From CAVQBJ01 sp963724405 (GTDB lineage Bacteria; Actinomycetota; Thermoleophilia; Solirubrobacterales; Solirubrobacteraceae): a DNA stretch of 64,000 nt. This document shows positions 25,684 through 33,854 of this stretch, in pieces. The notes below the pieces were generated by a model, which had not been told where the DNA came from, did not search any database, and was given only the letters and a program-made list of their open reading frames with translations. The stretch covers positions 186,001 through 250,000 of the forward strand of contig CAVRUQ010000006.1 of the NCBI GenBank assembly GCA_963724405.1, in the 5' to 3' direction. The first letter of the stretch is position 1; each line of letters opens with the position of its first letter. The position numbers and the translations under genes are program-made.

Positions 25684-26148
25684 CTAGTGCCGCTTTGCGC
25701 CGACTCCGGGTGCTGCGGTGATCTGTTTCATCCAGAGTCCGGCTTGTCGTTCGTCGAGATCCTGCAGCGTTGCCAGTTCGACACCGCGGGTGGCCTTGCC
25801 CATCCCGGTCGGGGTGACGGGCGGCACCGGGTCGAGCAGTGTCGCGCCGTTGATGAACATGAGCTTGACGTGGCCGACGAAGGCACCGCTGCTGAAGCGC
25901 CAGCCGTCGCCGACGCCGTAGTAGGCCATCCCCCATTTCACCGACCGCTCGAGCCCCGGGAGCGTTCGCGCCGCGAGGTCGTCGATCGCTAGAGCGATGC
26001 TCCGTTGCGGCTCGGGCAGGCTCGCGATGTAGTCGAAGACAGGACGATCACCTACGGCTGGCTTCGCGGGACTCGCCTTGCCGGTCATCGACGTCAACAA
26101 CGGTGCGCCGGCCGCCGAGCTCGCTGCTGAATCCTCGGTTCCGCCCAT
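25684..26148 (-). CDS. DUF1801 (YdhG-like) protein
   Basis: 154 residues. A short Ser/Ala N-terminus precedes the DUF1801 core: VFDYIASLPEPQRSIALAIDDLAARTLPGLERSVKWGMAYYGVGDGW (about 40-88), then VGHVKLMFINGATLLDP. The fold resembles frataxin/YdhG; function is unknown. It starts five bases after the SRPBCC gene and ends an ArsR-SRPBCC-DUF1801 operon. Confidence 0.85.
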   Translation of the reverse strand: MGGTEDSAASSAAGAPLLTSMTGKASPAKPAVGDRPVFDYIASLPEPQRSIALAIDDLAARTLPGLERSVKWGMAYYGVGDGWRFSSGAFVGHVKLMFINGATLLDPVPPVTPTGMGKATRGVELATLQDLDERQAGLWMKQITAAPGVGAKRH

Positions 26149-26153
26149 GGGTA

Positions 26154-26684
26154 CTACCTCTCCGACTCGCCAGAACGGTGACGCGCGTCTGCAGAGCTCT
26201 GCTCCGCGTACCTGTGCTGCAGGGTCGCGAAGGTGTCCATGTCGAAGGGGATCGGGCGGCCCGCGAGCGCGGCCTGCAGGCGGTCGAACCCGTAATGGCC
26301 ACCGACCACGTCCCCGCGCTGGACCGCTTCGTCGGGGTCGGGGACGAAGTAGGTCGCGCGAAGCCGGGTGCCGTCGCCGGCGGGCTCGAGTTCGTAGCGC
26401 ATCCAGGATCCGGGGCTCGTGTGGGTGTGCTCGAGGAGCGTCGGCTTTTCGATGCGAAGGAAGCGGAACTCCAGTTGCGGGCCGTCCGGCCAGTCGAACG
26501 TCATCGTCCCGCCAACGCGGAGATCGACATGGACGTTCGTCGCGAAGGGCGGCCACCAGTCCGCGAGACGATCTGCGTCGGTCAGCGCGGACCACACGTC
26601 GTCGGGCGAGTTGGGGAAGTCGCGCTCGAAGCGGATCAGCCCGCCCTCGTCGCTGCGTTCCACTGTGGCTAGCCGGTCGCTCAT
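26154..26684 (-). CDS. SRPBCC (AHSA1-like) domain protein
   Basis: 176 residues of an AHSA1/START-like fold: IRFERDFPNSPDDVWSALTDADRLADWWPP near the start, then GGTMTFDWPDGPQLEFRFLRIE and WMRYELEPAGDGTRLRATY. These proteins bind hydrophobic ligands and are commonly encoded with an ArsR regulator. Its ATG overlaps the ArsR stop by four bases (ATGA). The partner gene downstream is DUF1801. Confidence 0.88.
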   Translation of the reverse strand: MSDRLATVERSDEGGLIRFERDFPNSPDDVWSALTDADRLADWWPPFATNVHVDLRVGGTMTFDWPDGPQLEFRFLRIEKPTLLEHTHTSPGSWMRYELEPAGDGTRLRATYFVPDPDEAVQRGDVVGGHYGFDRLQAALAGRPIPFDMDTFATLQHRYAEQSSADARHRSGESER

Positions 26685-27031
26685 GATGGCTCCTTCGAGG
26701 CTGGATCGCGGATTGTTGGGGGGGCCGAGCGCTCGAGGTGACGGCTCAGAGCGCCGAGACGCGTGGACCATTCCGTCCGGTACGGCTCGAGCCAGTCGTC
26801 GAGTTCGCGAAGCGGTTCGCTGCGCAAGGCGTAGAGGCGCCGTTGAGCATCCGAGCGAACCGTCACCAGCCCCGCATCCCGCAGGATTCTCAAATGCCGT
26901 GAAACGCCCGGCTGCGACATCCCCAACCGCTCGACGAGCTCGGTCACCGAACGCTCCTCCGTGCGCACGGCGTCTAGGATGCGCCGCCGGGTCGGCTCGA
27001 CGATCGCTTCGAGCACGGCGTCAGCGGTCAT
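26681..27031 (-). CDS. ArsR family regulator
   Basis: 116 residues. The winged HTH reads ILDAVRTEERSVTELVERLGMSQPGVSRHLRILRDAGLVTVRSDAQRRLYAL (about 18-69). There is no cysteine pair for metals, and this ArsR type with SRPBCC partners is usually not a metal sensor. It leads a three-gene operon. An AT-rich stretch (ATATATAAG) 20-30 bases upstream of the ATG may be its promoter or operator. Confidence 0.88.
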   Translation of the reverse strand: MTADAVLEAIVEPTRRRILDAVRTEERSVTELVERLGMSQPGVSRHLRILRDAGLVTVRSDAQRRLYALRSEPLRELDDWLEPYRTEWSTRLGALSRHLERSAPPTIRDPASKEPS

Positions 27032-27431
27032 GCCTCGAACATAGCACGTCGCTTATATATGCGCAACAATATGTACGGGGTAGCAAGTGAATACGTCGCC
27101 CCCACGAGCGCCTTCAGCGACTCCCCGTGTTTCCGCGCGATTTGGCGTCGTTCCGTTCCGTCCTCGACCAGCACGGCGGTCGTTATTTGTTGTCACGTTG
27201 ATGTCATGCTTCAACACCTGCCCACGTGCTGGCCACTGCGTCAATTAAGCGCGCTGGGCCCCCGCCGCCCAGAGTCGCGATCGCTTCGCGAGGCCCAGGA
27301 CGAGTGCCCACGCCCACGATCGCACGCAAGCGATCAGGCTTCGAGCCCGCTTTCATCGCCCAACACGCATCTCGTGAGTTAGACCAACTTCCTCTCCTTC
27401 GCGCGGAATGGGGGCCGCCGTCTCCGAGTCG
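27032..27431. other. Gap of 400 bases
   Basis: It lies between the divergent ArsR start and the end of the oxidoreductase gene. It includes the ArsR promoter region (27032-27075), relatively AT-rich. The remainder has no gene I can support. GCGATCGCTTCGCGAGG near 27283 carries a GCTTCGC palindrome tip like the elements at 22.5-23.1 kb. Confidence 0.4.
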
Positions 27432-28349
27432 TTATGGACGAATGCGGATGATCGTCTTCCCGTTCAGTCGCTCGGTCGGGTTGAGGGCGGCGACAGCATC
27501 GTCGAGGGTCGCGACGTTGCCGATGTTCGTCCGCAGTCGCCCGTCGCGCACCCGCTGGACGATCTCACCCAGCTGGGCACGATCGGACTCGACAACGAAG
27601 TCGACTGCCAGGCCGTCGACGGGCCGCGCCTCGGGCGGCCCTACGACGGTCACCAGGGTTCCTCCGGGCCGGATCAGGCCTGCGGAACGCTTCTGGATGT
27701 CGCCGCCGATGACATCGAACACCAGGTCTACGCCGCCAACGTCTTCCAGGGCGTCGTTCTCAAGGTCGACGAACTCCATCGCGCCGAAGTCGAGCGCCTT
27801 CTGGCGGTCGGCGGCGCGCCCGGTGCCGATGACGTAAGCGCCGGCCTCACGTGCGAGCTGCGTCACCATCGACCCGACTGCGCCGGCCGCCCCGTGCGCG
27901 AGGACGCTCTGCCCCGCCCGCACACGGCCGTGCTCGAACAGTCCCTGCCACGCAGTCAGACCCGAGATCGGCAGGCTCGCGCCCACCGCGAAGTCGACGT
28001 CGCCCGGCAGCGGCGCGAGGTCGCGTGCCTCGATCGCCACATACTCCGCCAGGGTGCCGTCGCGATGCCAGTCCGCGAGACCGAACGCCCGCTGTCCCAC
28101 CGATACCCCCGTCGTGCCGTAACCGAGAGCGGCGACCACTCCGGCCAGCTCGTGCCCAGGGATCGACGGGGTTCGGTCACGGCCGCGGCGATCGGTCCAG
28201 GTCGAGGACCACTCCATCTCAGTCGGCACGAATCCAGACGCATGAATCTGGACGATGACGTCGTTTATCGCTGCCGGCGGCTCGGGCCGCTCCACCAGCG
28301 TCATTCCGACCGTTCCCGCAGCCTCGTCCGTCACCGCAATCGCCTTCAT
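27432..28349 (-). CDS. NADP-dependent MDR oxidoreductase (quinone reductase-like)
   Basis: 305 residues. The N-terminal GroES-like fold is followed by the Rossmann motif HGAAGAVGSMVTQLAREAGAYVIGTG (about 155-180) with QKALDFGAMEFVD. The catalytic zinc cysteines and the structural zinc lobe are absent, as in quinone oxidoreductase-type MDR proteins. It probably reduces quinones or enones with NADPH. The ATG at 28349 has a GGGAGGTG ribosome site. It is island cargo, not in an obvious operon. Confidence 0.88.
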   Translation of the reverse strand: MKAIAVTDEAAGTVGMTLVERPEPPAAINDVIVQIHASGFVPTEMEWSSTWTDRRGRDRTPSIPGHELAGVVAALGYGTTGVSVGQRAFGLADWHRDGTLAEYVAIEARDLAPLPGDVDFAVGASLPISGLTAWQGLFEHGRVRAGQSVLAHGAAGAVGSMVTQLAREAGAYVIGTGRAADRQKALDFGAMEFVDLENDALEDVGGVDLVFDVIGGDIQKRSAGLIRPGGTLVTVVGPPEARPVDGLAVDFVVESDRAQLGEIVQRVRDGRLRTNIGNVATLDDAVAALNPTERLNGKTIIRIRP

Positions 28350-28745
28350 CAGGCACCTCCCGGCGTCAAGTTCTCGCCTGGTAGCAGACTGGATCGACGC
28401 TAAGCGCCACAGAACTCTTGCGGGCTGCCCCCCCAGCGTCAAGCGCCAGATGACCCGCCGGACGGCCAGCCCCGCACCCCGCGACCGCACAGGCATCCTC
28501 GCGCGGGCTTCACGGGTCTCAAAACGCGCGGAATGCGCCTGTCGCGGACGATCGCTTCCACGCCGGGGCGCCGGAAGACCGCACGATCGAAATGGCGACA
28601 CAGGGATCGTGCGGGTTCGACCTCGAGGCGTCCTCACGAACGTCGCCTTCGCCCGCGCGTCGGCGCGACCGCGCCTGTCGTCTGTGACGCGGTGTGCCGG
28701 CTATCGCCCTGGGGCAGGCCGGCTTCGCGGCGTCTCGGCACACTC
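28350..28745. other. Gap of 396 bases
   Basis: No supported gene. It separates the oxidoreductase start from the VapC toxin stop. Random-looking Arg-rich frames only. Confidence 0.4.
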
Positions 28746-29141
28746 CTAGAGGTCGCCGGCCCGCACCGCGACGCCAAGCCGCGCAACTCCGCGAATGAGC
28801 CGCTCGTCCAGCGTGACGAGCTTGCAACCGAGGTCCTGTGCGAGTGCGACGTAGTGGGCGTCGTAGGTCTTCGCCCAGCCGAGCCCGTCGGCCAGCCGCC
28901 ATGCCGCTTCGGTCAGCCCGGGCGGGTCGCGGATCTCCACCGGCGCGCGCAGGAGTCGCGTGAGCATCGCCCGAGCATGCGGGGCCGTCAGCTGACGGCG
29001 CCACGCCAGCTCATGAAGCACCGAGCTGGCCTCGACGGGCATGAGCGGTGGCGCGATCAGCTCGTGGGATTTGAGCCGAGCGAAGCCAAGCTCGTTATGG
29101 CTGGCCGCGACGGCGACCGAGGCGTCGAGCACGACGCGCAC
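28746..29141 (-). CDS. vapC: VapC-type PIN-domain toxin
   Basis: 131 residues of a PIN domain. The first acidic residue is in VVLDASVAV, the second in MPVEASSVLHELAW, and the third group in KTYDAHYVALAQDLGCKLVTLDERL. VapC toxins are Mg-dependent RNases that cut tRNAs or rRNA. It starts five bases after the HTH antitoxin and shares its transcript with the upstream integrase. It may stabilise the island. Confidence 0.88.
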   Translation of the reverse strand: MRVVLDASVAVAASHNELGFARLKSHELIAPPLMPVEASSVLHELAWRRQLTAPHARAMLTRLLRAPVEIRDPPGLTEAAWRLADGLGWAKTYDAHYVALAQDLGCKLVTLDERLIRGVARLGVAVRAGDL

Positions 29142-29146
29142 GGCGA

Positions 29147-29398
29147 TCAGGGGCCGCTGCGTGAGAGGTGCAGCGCCGCGACCCAGTTAGGAGCGGGTGA
29201 CCCGTCATCGCCGATGCGCCATTCCTGCGGCAGTGGCGACATCGGGTACAGCTCGTCCAGGATCGGACGCAGATCCTCGTCCTCGATCATCTGGTGGCGT
29301 CCAACGCGGTGGGCCGCCAGGCGGCCGGAGCGGATCCAACGCCGCACCGTCTCGGGATTGCGACCCAGGCGATCGGCGGCTTCGGTGACGGTGAGCAT
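29147..29398 (-). CDS. HTH_17-type antitoxin of the VapC pair
   Basis: 83 residues. An N-terminal excisionase-type HTH (LTVTEAADRLGRNPETVRRWIRSGRLAAHRVGRHQMIEDEDL) is followed by a C-terminal tail with LYPMSPLPQEWRIGDDG that would contact the toxin. Canonical VapB proteins are AbrB or ribbon-helix-helix folds, so this is an alternative antitoxin type. It starts 11 bases after the integrase stop. Confidence 0.78.
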   Translation of the reverse strand: MLTVTEAADRLGRNPETVRRWIRSGRLAAHRVGRHQMIEDEDLRPILDELYPMSPLPQEWRIGDDGSPAPNWVAALHLSRSGP

Positions 29399-29409
29399 GG
29401 TGCCCGATG

Positions 29410-30750
29410 CTACGCGGCGCCGCGGATGCCCGACGCCGGCCGCGGAGTCGTCTGGGCGAACGCCCGGTTCAGCGTGTCGACGTCCTGCGGGCGCGCCTTG
29501 GCGTGCAGGTAGCGCTCTGTCGTGCTCAGACGCGAGTGGCCGAGGAACGCCTGCACGAAGTGGGCACCGGCCTCGCGCGCGGCGAGCGATCCGGCGGCGT
29601 GGCGCAGAGAGTGAAAACGCAGCGGGCGCAGTCCGGCCGCATTGCGCGCTGCCTTGTAGCGTCGCCGCAGCGCCGACCCGTCAAGGGGTCGGCCAAGGCG
29701 CGAGCAGAAGACGTAGTCGCCGCGCGAGACATACGCGTCGCGATCGGCGAGGCGAGCGAGGGCTCGCGCCCCGGGGTCGGCGAGCGGCACAAATCGTGCC
29801 TGCCAGCTCTTGGTCGGACCCTCGATGCCTGCGCTGACCGCGCGGTGCACGATCGCCCGTTGCGCTGCCAGGTCGACGTCCTCCCATCGCAGTGCGAGCA
29901 ACTCGCCCAGACGCATACCTGTGTACGCGGCGATGCGGTAGAGCTCGCCGTCCTGGCGATCCTCCCACGCGCGCCAGGCCTGCTCGTCGCCCGACAGCTC
30001 GCCGGCCGGCAGCGTGCGATGTGCGCCCGCGTCCGCCGTGAGGGCAAGCGCTTCGACCTCGTCCGGCTCGAAATAGTCGAGCACCGCGGGGGGCATCTCG
30101 CGGCGCTTGGTGGTCGTGCTCACCGGGTTCACGCCGAGCGCGTACGTGTCGTCGCGACACGCGTACCCGAACATGGCTCCGAGCACCTGGCGGTGCTTGT
30201 TGACCGACCGCGCGCTCATCCCGCCGCGGTCCAGGCCCCGCAGGAACGTGGCGACGTGCTTGGGCGTGACGCCGCGCAGCCGCAGGTCGCCAAGCGCCCC
30301 CAGTATCCGTCCCGGGTTGTGGCCGTCGCCGCGCCTGTGCGGCGTCCCGGGCTCGGTCAGCAGGTAGCGGTAGTCGAGCAAGGTCGACGGCTTCACGCCC
30401 TTCTCCCGCGCGAGGTACTCAAGCCACTCGGCGGCCAGCTCGCGCACCGTGACGCCCCGTCGGCGCCGTTCACGCGCCTCGTCCTCAGCGACGACGCTTG
30501 CCGCGTCGTGCTCGGCGATGAGCTCCGCCATACGCACCGTGGCCTGCTTCTCGTCGTACCAGCCATCGGGCACACGCCCCCGCCGCCGCACCCAGCCTTC
30601 ACTTGCGTCCTGGTCGAGCCACGCCGGACCGATGCGGCGCTTCACCTGCCCGCCCACGCGGCGCCACTTCGCCTCGTAGAAGGGGCGACCATCGACGCTC
30701 ACACGGACCACGAGGGCACCCGTCGCACCTCTCACGAGTAGTCCCACCAC
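29410..30750 (-). CDS. Tyrosine site-specific integrase
   Basis: 446 residues from a GTG at 30750. The SAM-like core-binding domain (about 95-190) precedes a catalytic domain with the full set: TGMRLGEL (Arg), FHSLRHAAGS (His-x-x-Arg), LGHS (His) and TTERYLH (Tyr). The N-terminal VVRVSVDGRPFYEAKWRR is a typical arm-binding-like start. The frame is open upstream to 30816, but that part covers repeated GGGTACC motifs and is more likely non-coding. It reads away from attR, and VapBC genes follow it in the same direction. It is the likely driver of island integration. Confidence 0.92.
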   Translation of the reverse strand: MVGLLVRGATGALVVRVSVDGRPFYEAKWRRVGGQVKRRIGPAWLDQDASEGWVRRRGRVPDGWYDEKQATVRMAELIAEHDAASVVAEDEARERRRRGVTVRELAAEWLEYLAREKGVKPSTLLDYRYLLTEPGTPHRRGDGHNPGRILGALGDLRLRGVTPKHVATFLRGLDRGGMSARSVNKHRQVLGAMFGYACRDDTYALGVNPVSTTTKRREMPPAVLDYFEPDEVEALALTADAGAHRTLPAGELSGDEQAWRAWEDRQDGELYRIAAYTGMRLGELLALRWEDVDLAAQRAIVHRAVSAGIEGPTKSWQARFVPLADPGARALARLADRDAYVSRGDYVFCSRLGRPLDGSALRRRYKAARNAAGLRPLRFHSLRHAAGSLAAREAGAHFVQAFLGHSRLSTTERYLHAKARPQDVDTLNRAFAQTTPRPASGIRGAA

Positions 30751-30778
30751 GCATCCACCACTACGCTCATTCGGCGCA

Positions 30779-30824
30779 GGGTACCACGCGGGTACCACTC
30801 TCGTCGGGTACCGCATCGGGTACC
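30779..30824. repeat. Four GGGTACC motifs upstream of integrase, near attR
   Basis: GGGTACC starts at 30779, 30790, 30806 and 30818, spaced 11, 16 and 12 bp. The cluster lies between the integrase and attR. Two more copies lie just inside attL. This looks like a set of arm-type protein binding sites. Confidence 0.5.
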
Positions 30825-30906
30825 GCTACAACCGTAATGGCCAGCTATATCGGCATTATTCTCACACTATCGAGCCGTATCTGCGGGCTCCGGCGGACCA
30901 TCTACG

Positions 30907-30950
30907 GCTTTGCAAGCAGGAGGTCACCGGTTCGATCCCGGTTGGCTCCA
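30907..30950 (+). repeat. attR: 44-bp direct repeat (tRNA-Ala 3' half)
   Basis: Exact copy of 20728-20771. The sequence upstream of it is not tRNA-like, so there is no second gene here. Confidence 0.95.
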
Positions 30951-30989
30951 TTTTGAGAGCTGCGGCGGGCCGGGGACCGAAAGCGAACC

Positions 30990-33473
30990 TCAGCGCCGGC
31001 GTCCTGCGACACGACCGAAACGGCCGTAGCGGGCTTCGTAGGTAAACCGATCGTGCGCGTTCGTCGCGCTCATGCCGGACGCGTCGCGGACGGTCACGTC
31101 AACGGTCCCACGCGGCTCGGGCGGCGCCACGGAGACGATGAGCGAGTCACTGAGTGCGACGAAGGGCGCCGCGTGGCCCGGACCGAAATCGACCTCCCGG
31201 GCAGCGATGAGGTGCGTGCCTCGAATCACCACGAACGTCCAGGCTCGCCCGACATCGGGGGTGACGCGGGCGACGGTCGGCAGGACCGGAGGCAGGACAG
31301 TCAGCGTGGTCGGGTTCGTGACCGCGATGCCGGCGGTGTTCGTGAAGACGGCGCGAAACATCTGTCCCGTCTGGGCATCCGACGTGGGCTCGATGCTGAG
31401 CGTTGTCGACGTCGCCCCGTCGACATCGCTCCACGTCTGTCCGCCGTCGACTGAGAACTCCCACTGCACCGACGGCGTCGGGACCCCACTCGCGGCGGCG
31501 TCGAACGAGGCGCCCGCCGGCGCCGTCACTGTTTCGTTCTGCGGCTGGACGGTCACCGTCGGCGCGACGGTGGTCGAACCTGTCTGAAGGACGAAGGAGA
31601 ACGCGGCTCCGGGGTCGGAGCCGGTCTCCTGCTGATCGTCGTAGGGGCCGCCGATGAGGGCGCTCACGCCGTCGGAGGACAGCGCCACCGAGTCACCGAA
31701 CTGCGGTGCGCCGACCGCATCCCCCGGCTCGATGCGCCCGCTGGCCGTCCACGATGAGCCGGCTCGCTCGAAGTCGAAGGCGCCCCCGGCGAAGGCGGTA
31801 CCGCCGCCATAGTGCGGCTCGCCGATGAGGGCAGTGTTGCCGTCGGCGGAGAGCGCGACCGCTGTCCCGAACAGAGCGTCACTCTCGGCGTTCGGATCGT
31901 CGGCCAGATCCGGCGCGGTGAGCTCCGTCGCAGCCGACCAACTGGACCCGAATCGGTTGAAGACCCACGCTGCGCCCGAGCTTGCGTTGTCCTGGGGCGC
32001 GCCGAGTAATGCCGTGTTGCCGTCGGCAGAGAGCGCGGCGCTCAGGCCAAGGCCCTGCGCATCGTCGCTGCCGACGGCGGTGCCGCGGCTGAGCGTCGTC
32101 TGTAGCGACCACGTAGTGCCGGTACGCGTGAACACAGCGGCGGTCTTGTAGCCGGCGACGAGCGCGGTCGCTCCGTCGCCCGAGACGGCCACGTCCGCCC
32201 CGAGGCCGCCTGCGGACGCCGGATCGACCAGAGTGAGCTTGGAGCCCTGTTGGGCCCAGCTCGAGCCCGTTCGGCCGAAGACCCACGCGGCTCCGGCTCC
32301 GTTGTTGTCGTTGCTGCCGCCGACCAGGACCGTATTGCCGTCGCTCGACAAGCCGATGCTGGATCCGAAGTCGCCAACGCCAACAGCATCGCTCGGGACA
32401 AGTGGCGGGCCCTGCTGCGACCATGTGGCCCCCGAGCGAACGAACACCCATGCGTCGCTCGCGGTGCTCGAGCCGGTCACGAGGGCGGTGTTCCCGTCGG
32501 CCGAAAGGGCCACATGTGCACCGAAGAACAGGTCGCTCGGCAGTGGCGTCGCTGAGCTTGGCGTGAGCGCCGGGCCCTGCTGGACCCAGCTATCACCGGA
32601 CCGCACGAACACCGACGCCGCGCCACGATAGCCGCCGTCATACGGCGCGCCGATCAGCGCCGTATCGCCGTCGGCGGACAGCGCGACGTCCCAGCCTGCG
32701 GCCTCGTTTGAGCCGACCACCAGCTTCGGGGGTTGCTCGAGGTACGGGTCGATGCGCACGGGATAGCGTGCACCGCGGACGTCGACGTGCAGCAACAGCG
32801 TCCGTCCGCGCACCGTGATCCCAACCGGCAGACGCCGGCCAAGCGCGTCGCTGGCGGCCAGGCCGGTGTACCGAAGCGACACCCGTCCCGATCGGCTGAG
32901 GAATACCACCTGCGCACCGCCGAGGCGGTCAGCCAGGGGGCCCGATGTCCCGAGCACAATCGTCAACGCGCCACTCGCGCCGGCCGGCCGCTCGGGCACG
33001 TCGAACCCCTGCTCGAGGCCGAGGGCGCTCTCGCGATACCACTCGCTGACGAGGCCTCGGTCGTAGGTGACCGCGCCGTGTGACGCGCGGGGCGCCACCT
33101 GACGCAGCGGGATGATGGTGGCACCGTCGCCAATCGCGACCGTGTCGAGGCTCAGCGTCCCGCTGGCCGTCGGCACCTGCACGCCGCGGGCGTCGAACCG
33201 CGCTTCGCCAACATCCGGGCTGGCGGCGTCAACGAGTGTCTGGGCTCGTGCCGTTCGCGCCTGCGCGGCGACCCACGGCGATCCCGGGTGATCTGACGCG
33301 AGCGGCGATGCCGGCCATTGGCTCGAGCGCGACAAAGGGTTGAGGCTGAGCCACGCGACCGTCGCGGCGGCGGCGATGACAAACGCGAGGAGCGCGAGTG
33401 ACACACCGCGCCGGGGCCGCAGCACAACCGCCGTGTCAACCCCGGCGAGGCTTGTTGCGCCAGTCTTCAACAA
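30990..33473 (-). CDS. Large surface protein with FG-GAP-like, Ig and IPT domains
   Basis: 827 residues starting at a TTG with GGGAGG seven bases upstream. A membrane segment (about 23-45) anchors it. A beta region follows to ~260. Seven repeats of the type LSADGNTALIGAP or LSSDGVSALIGGPYDD (about 265-630) form a beta-propeller of the FG-GAP kind. An Ig-like domain (about 640-730, with VQWEFSVDGGQTWSDV) and an IPT/TIG domain (about 735-815) end it. Such proteins are exported and adhesive; its ligand is unknown. It starts 40 bases outside attR on the non-island side. Confidence 0.82.
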   Translation of the reverse strand: MLKTGATSLAGVDTAVVLRPRRGVSLALLAFVIAAAATVAWLSLNPLSRSSQWPASPLASDHPGSPWVAAQARTARAQTLVDAASPDVGEARFDARGVQVPTASGTLSLDTVAIGDGATIIPLRQVAPRASHGAVTYDRGLVSEWYRESALGLEQGFDVPERPAGASGALTIVLGTSGPLADRLGGAQVVFLSRSGRVSLRYTGLAASDALGRRLPVGITVRGRTLLLHVDVRGARYPVRIDPYLEQPPKLVVGSNEAAGWDVALSADGDTALIGAPYDGGYRGAASVFVRSGDSWVQQGPALTPSSATPLPSDLFFGAHVALSADGNTALVTGSSTASDAWVFVRSGATWSQQGPPLVPSDAVGVGDFGSSIGLSSDGNTVLVGGSNDNNGAGAAWVFGRTGSSWAQQGSKLTLVDPASAGGLGADVAVSGDGATALVAGYKTAAVFTRTGTTWSLQTTLSRGTAVGSDDAQGLGLSAALSADGNTALLGAPQDNASSGAAWVFNRFGSSWSAATELTAPDLADDPNAESDALFGTAVALSADGNTALIGEPHYGGGTAFAGGAFDFERAGSSWTASGRIEPGDAVGAPQFGDSVALSSDGVSALIGGPYDDQQETGSDPGAAFSFVLQTGSTTVAPTVTVQPQNETVTAPAGASFDAAASGVPTPSVQWEFSVDGGQTWSDVDGATSTTLSIEPTSDAQTGQMFRAVFTNTAGIAVTNPTTLTVLPPVLPTVARVTPDVGRAWTFVVIRGTHLIAAREVDFGPGHAAPFVALSDSLIVSVAPPEPRGTVDVTVRDASGMSATNAHDRFTYEARYGRFGRVAGRRR

Positions 33474-33854
33474 CGCTCTGCCTCCCGTGGGCCGCGGCGG
33501 CGGTCTGGAAGGACCGGCGCGCTTGTCAAGCGCGCCCGAGTCTAGTGATGGCGCACCGTCACGTCCATATTGTGATCGACGTCGGCGGGGGGGGTCGAGA
33601 CCGAGGCGGACGGATCCTGGTCACGCGATATCGATTGTCAGATGGCGACCCACCTCCACAGTGCGCATCCCGGATCTGGCCGTCTGATTTCGGGAGCTGT
33701 GAAGCCGTCCGTCCCGGCGGATTGAACGTGTCGGCGTCGGCGACCGGACGCCGTCTCCCGTGCCGATGCCGGCGGCGAGAGGCTGGGATCGGAGTGCGAG
33801 CGGACCCCGACGCGTCGGTTCGCTGCTCAACCGGCGACCGCGTATTCTACGGGC
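33474..33854. other. Divergent promoter region, 381 bases
   Basis: It separates two divergent secreted-protein genes and so holds both promoters and starts. No clear palindrome, ncRNA or gene was recognised. A run of eight Gs lies at about 33582. Confidence 0.4.

Larger units (their letters stand above)
20728..30950. mobile_element. Integrated genomic island in tRNA-Ala(UGC)
   Basis: About 10.2 kb between perfect 44-bp direct repeats of the tRNA 3' half. It contains an excisionase-like gene beside one end and a tyrosine integrase at the other, both transcribed on the minus strand, plus HTH proteins and a toxin-antitoxin pair. No replication, conjugation or phage structural genes were seen. 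It is best called an integrative genomic island that probably needs help to transfer. The integrase lies about 160 bp inside attR and reads inward, away from attR, with the VapBC pair directly downstream of it. Confidence 0.88.
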
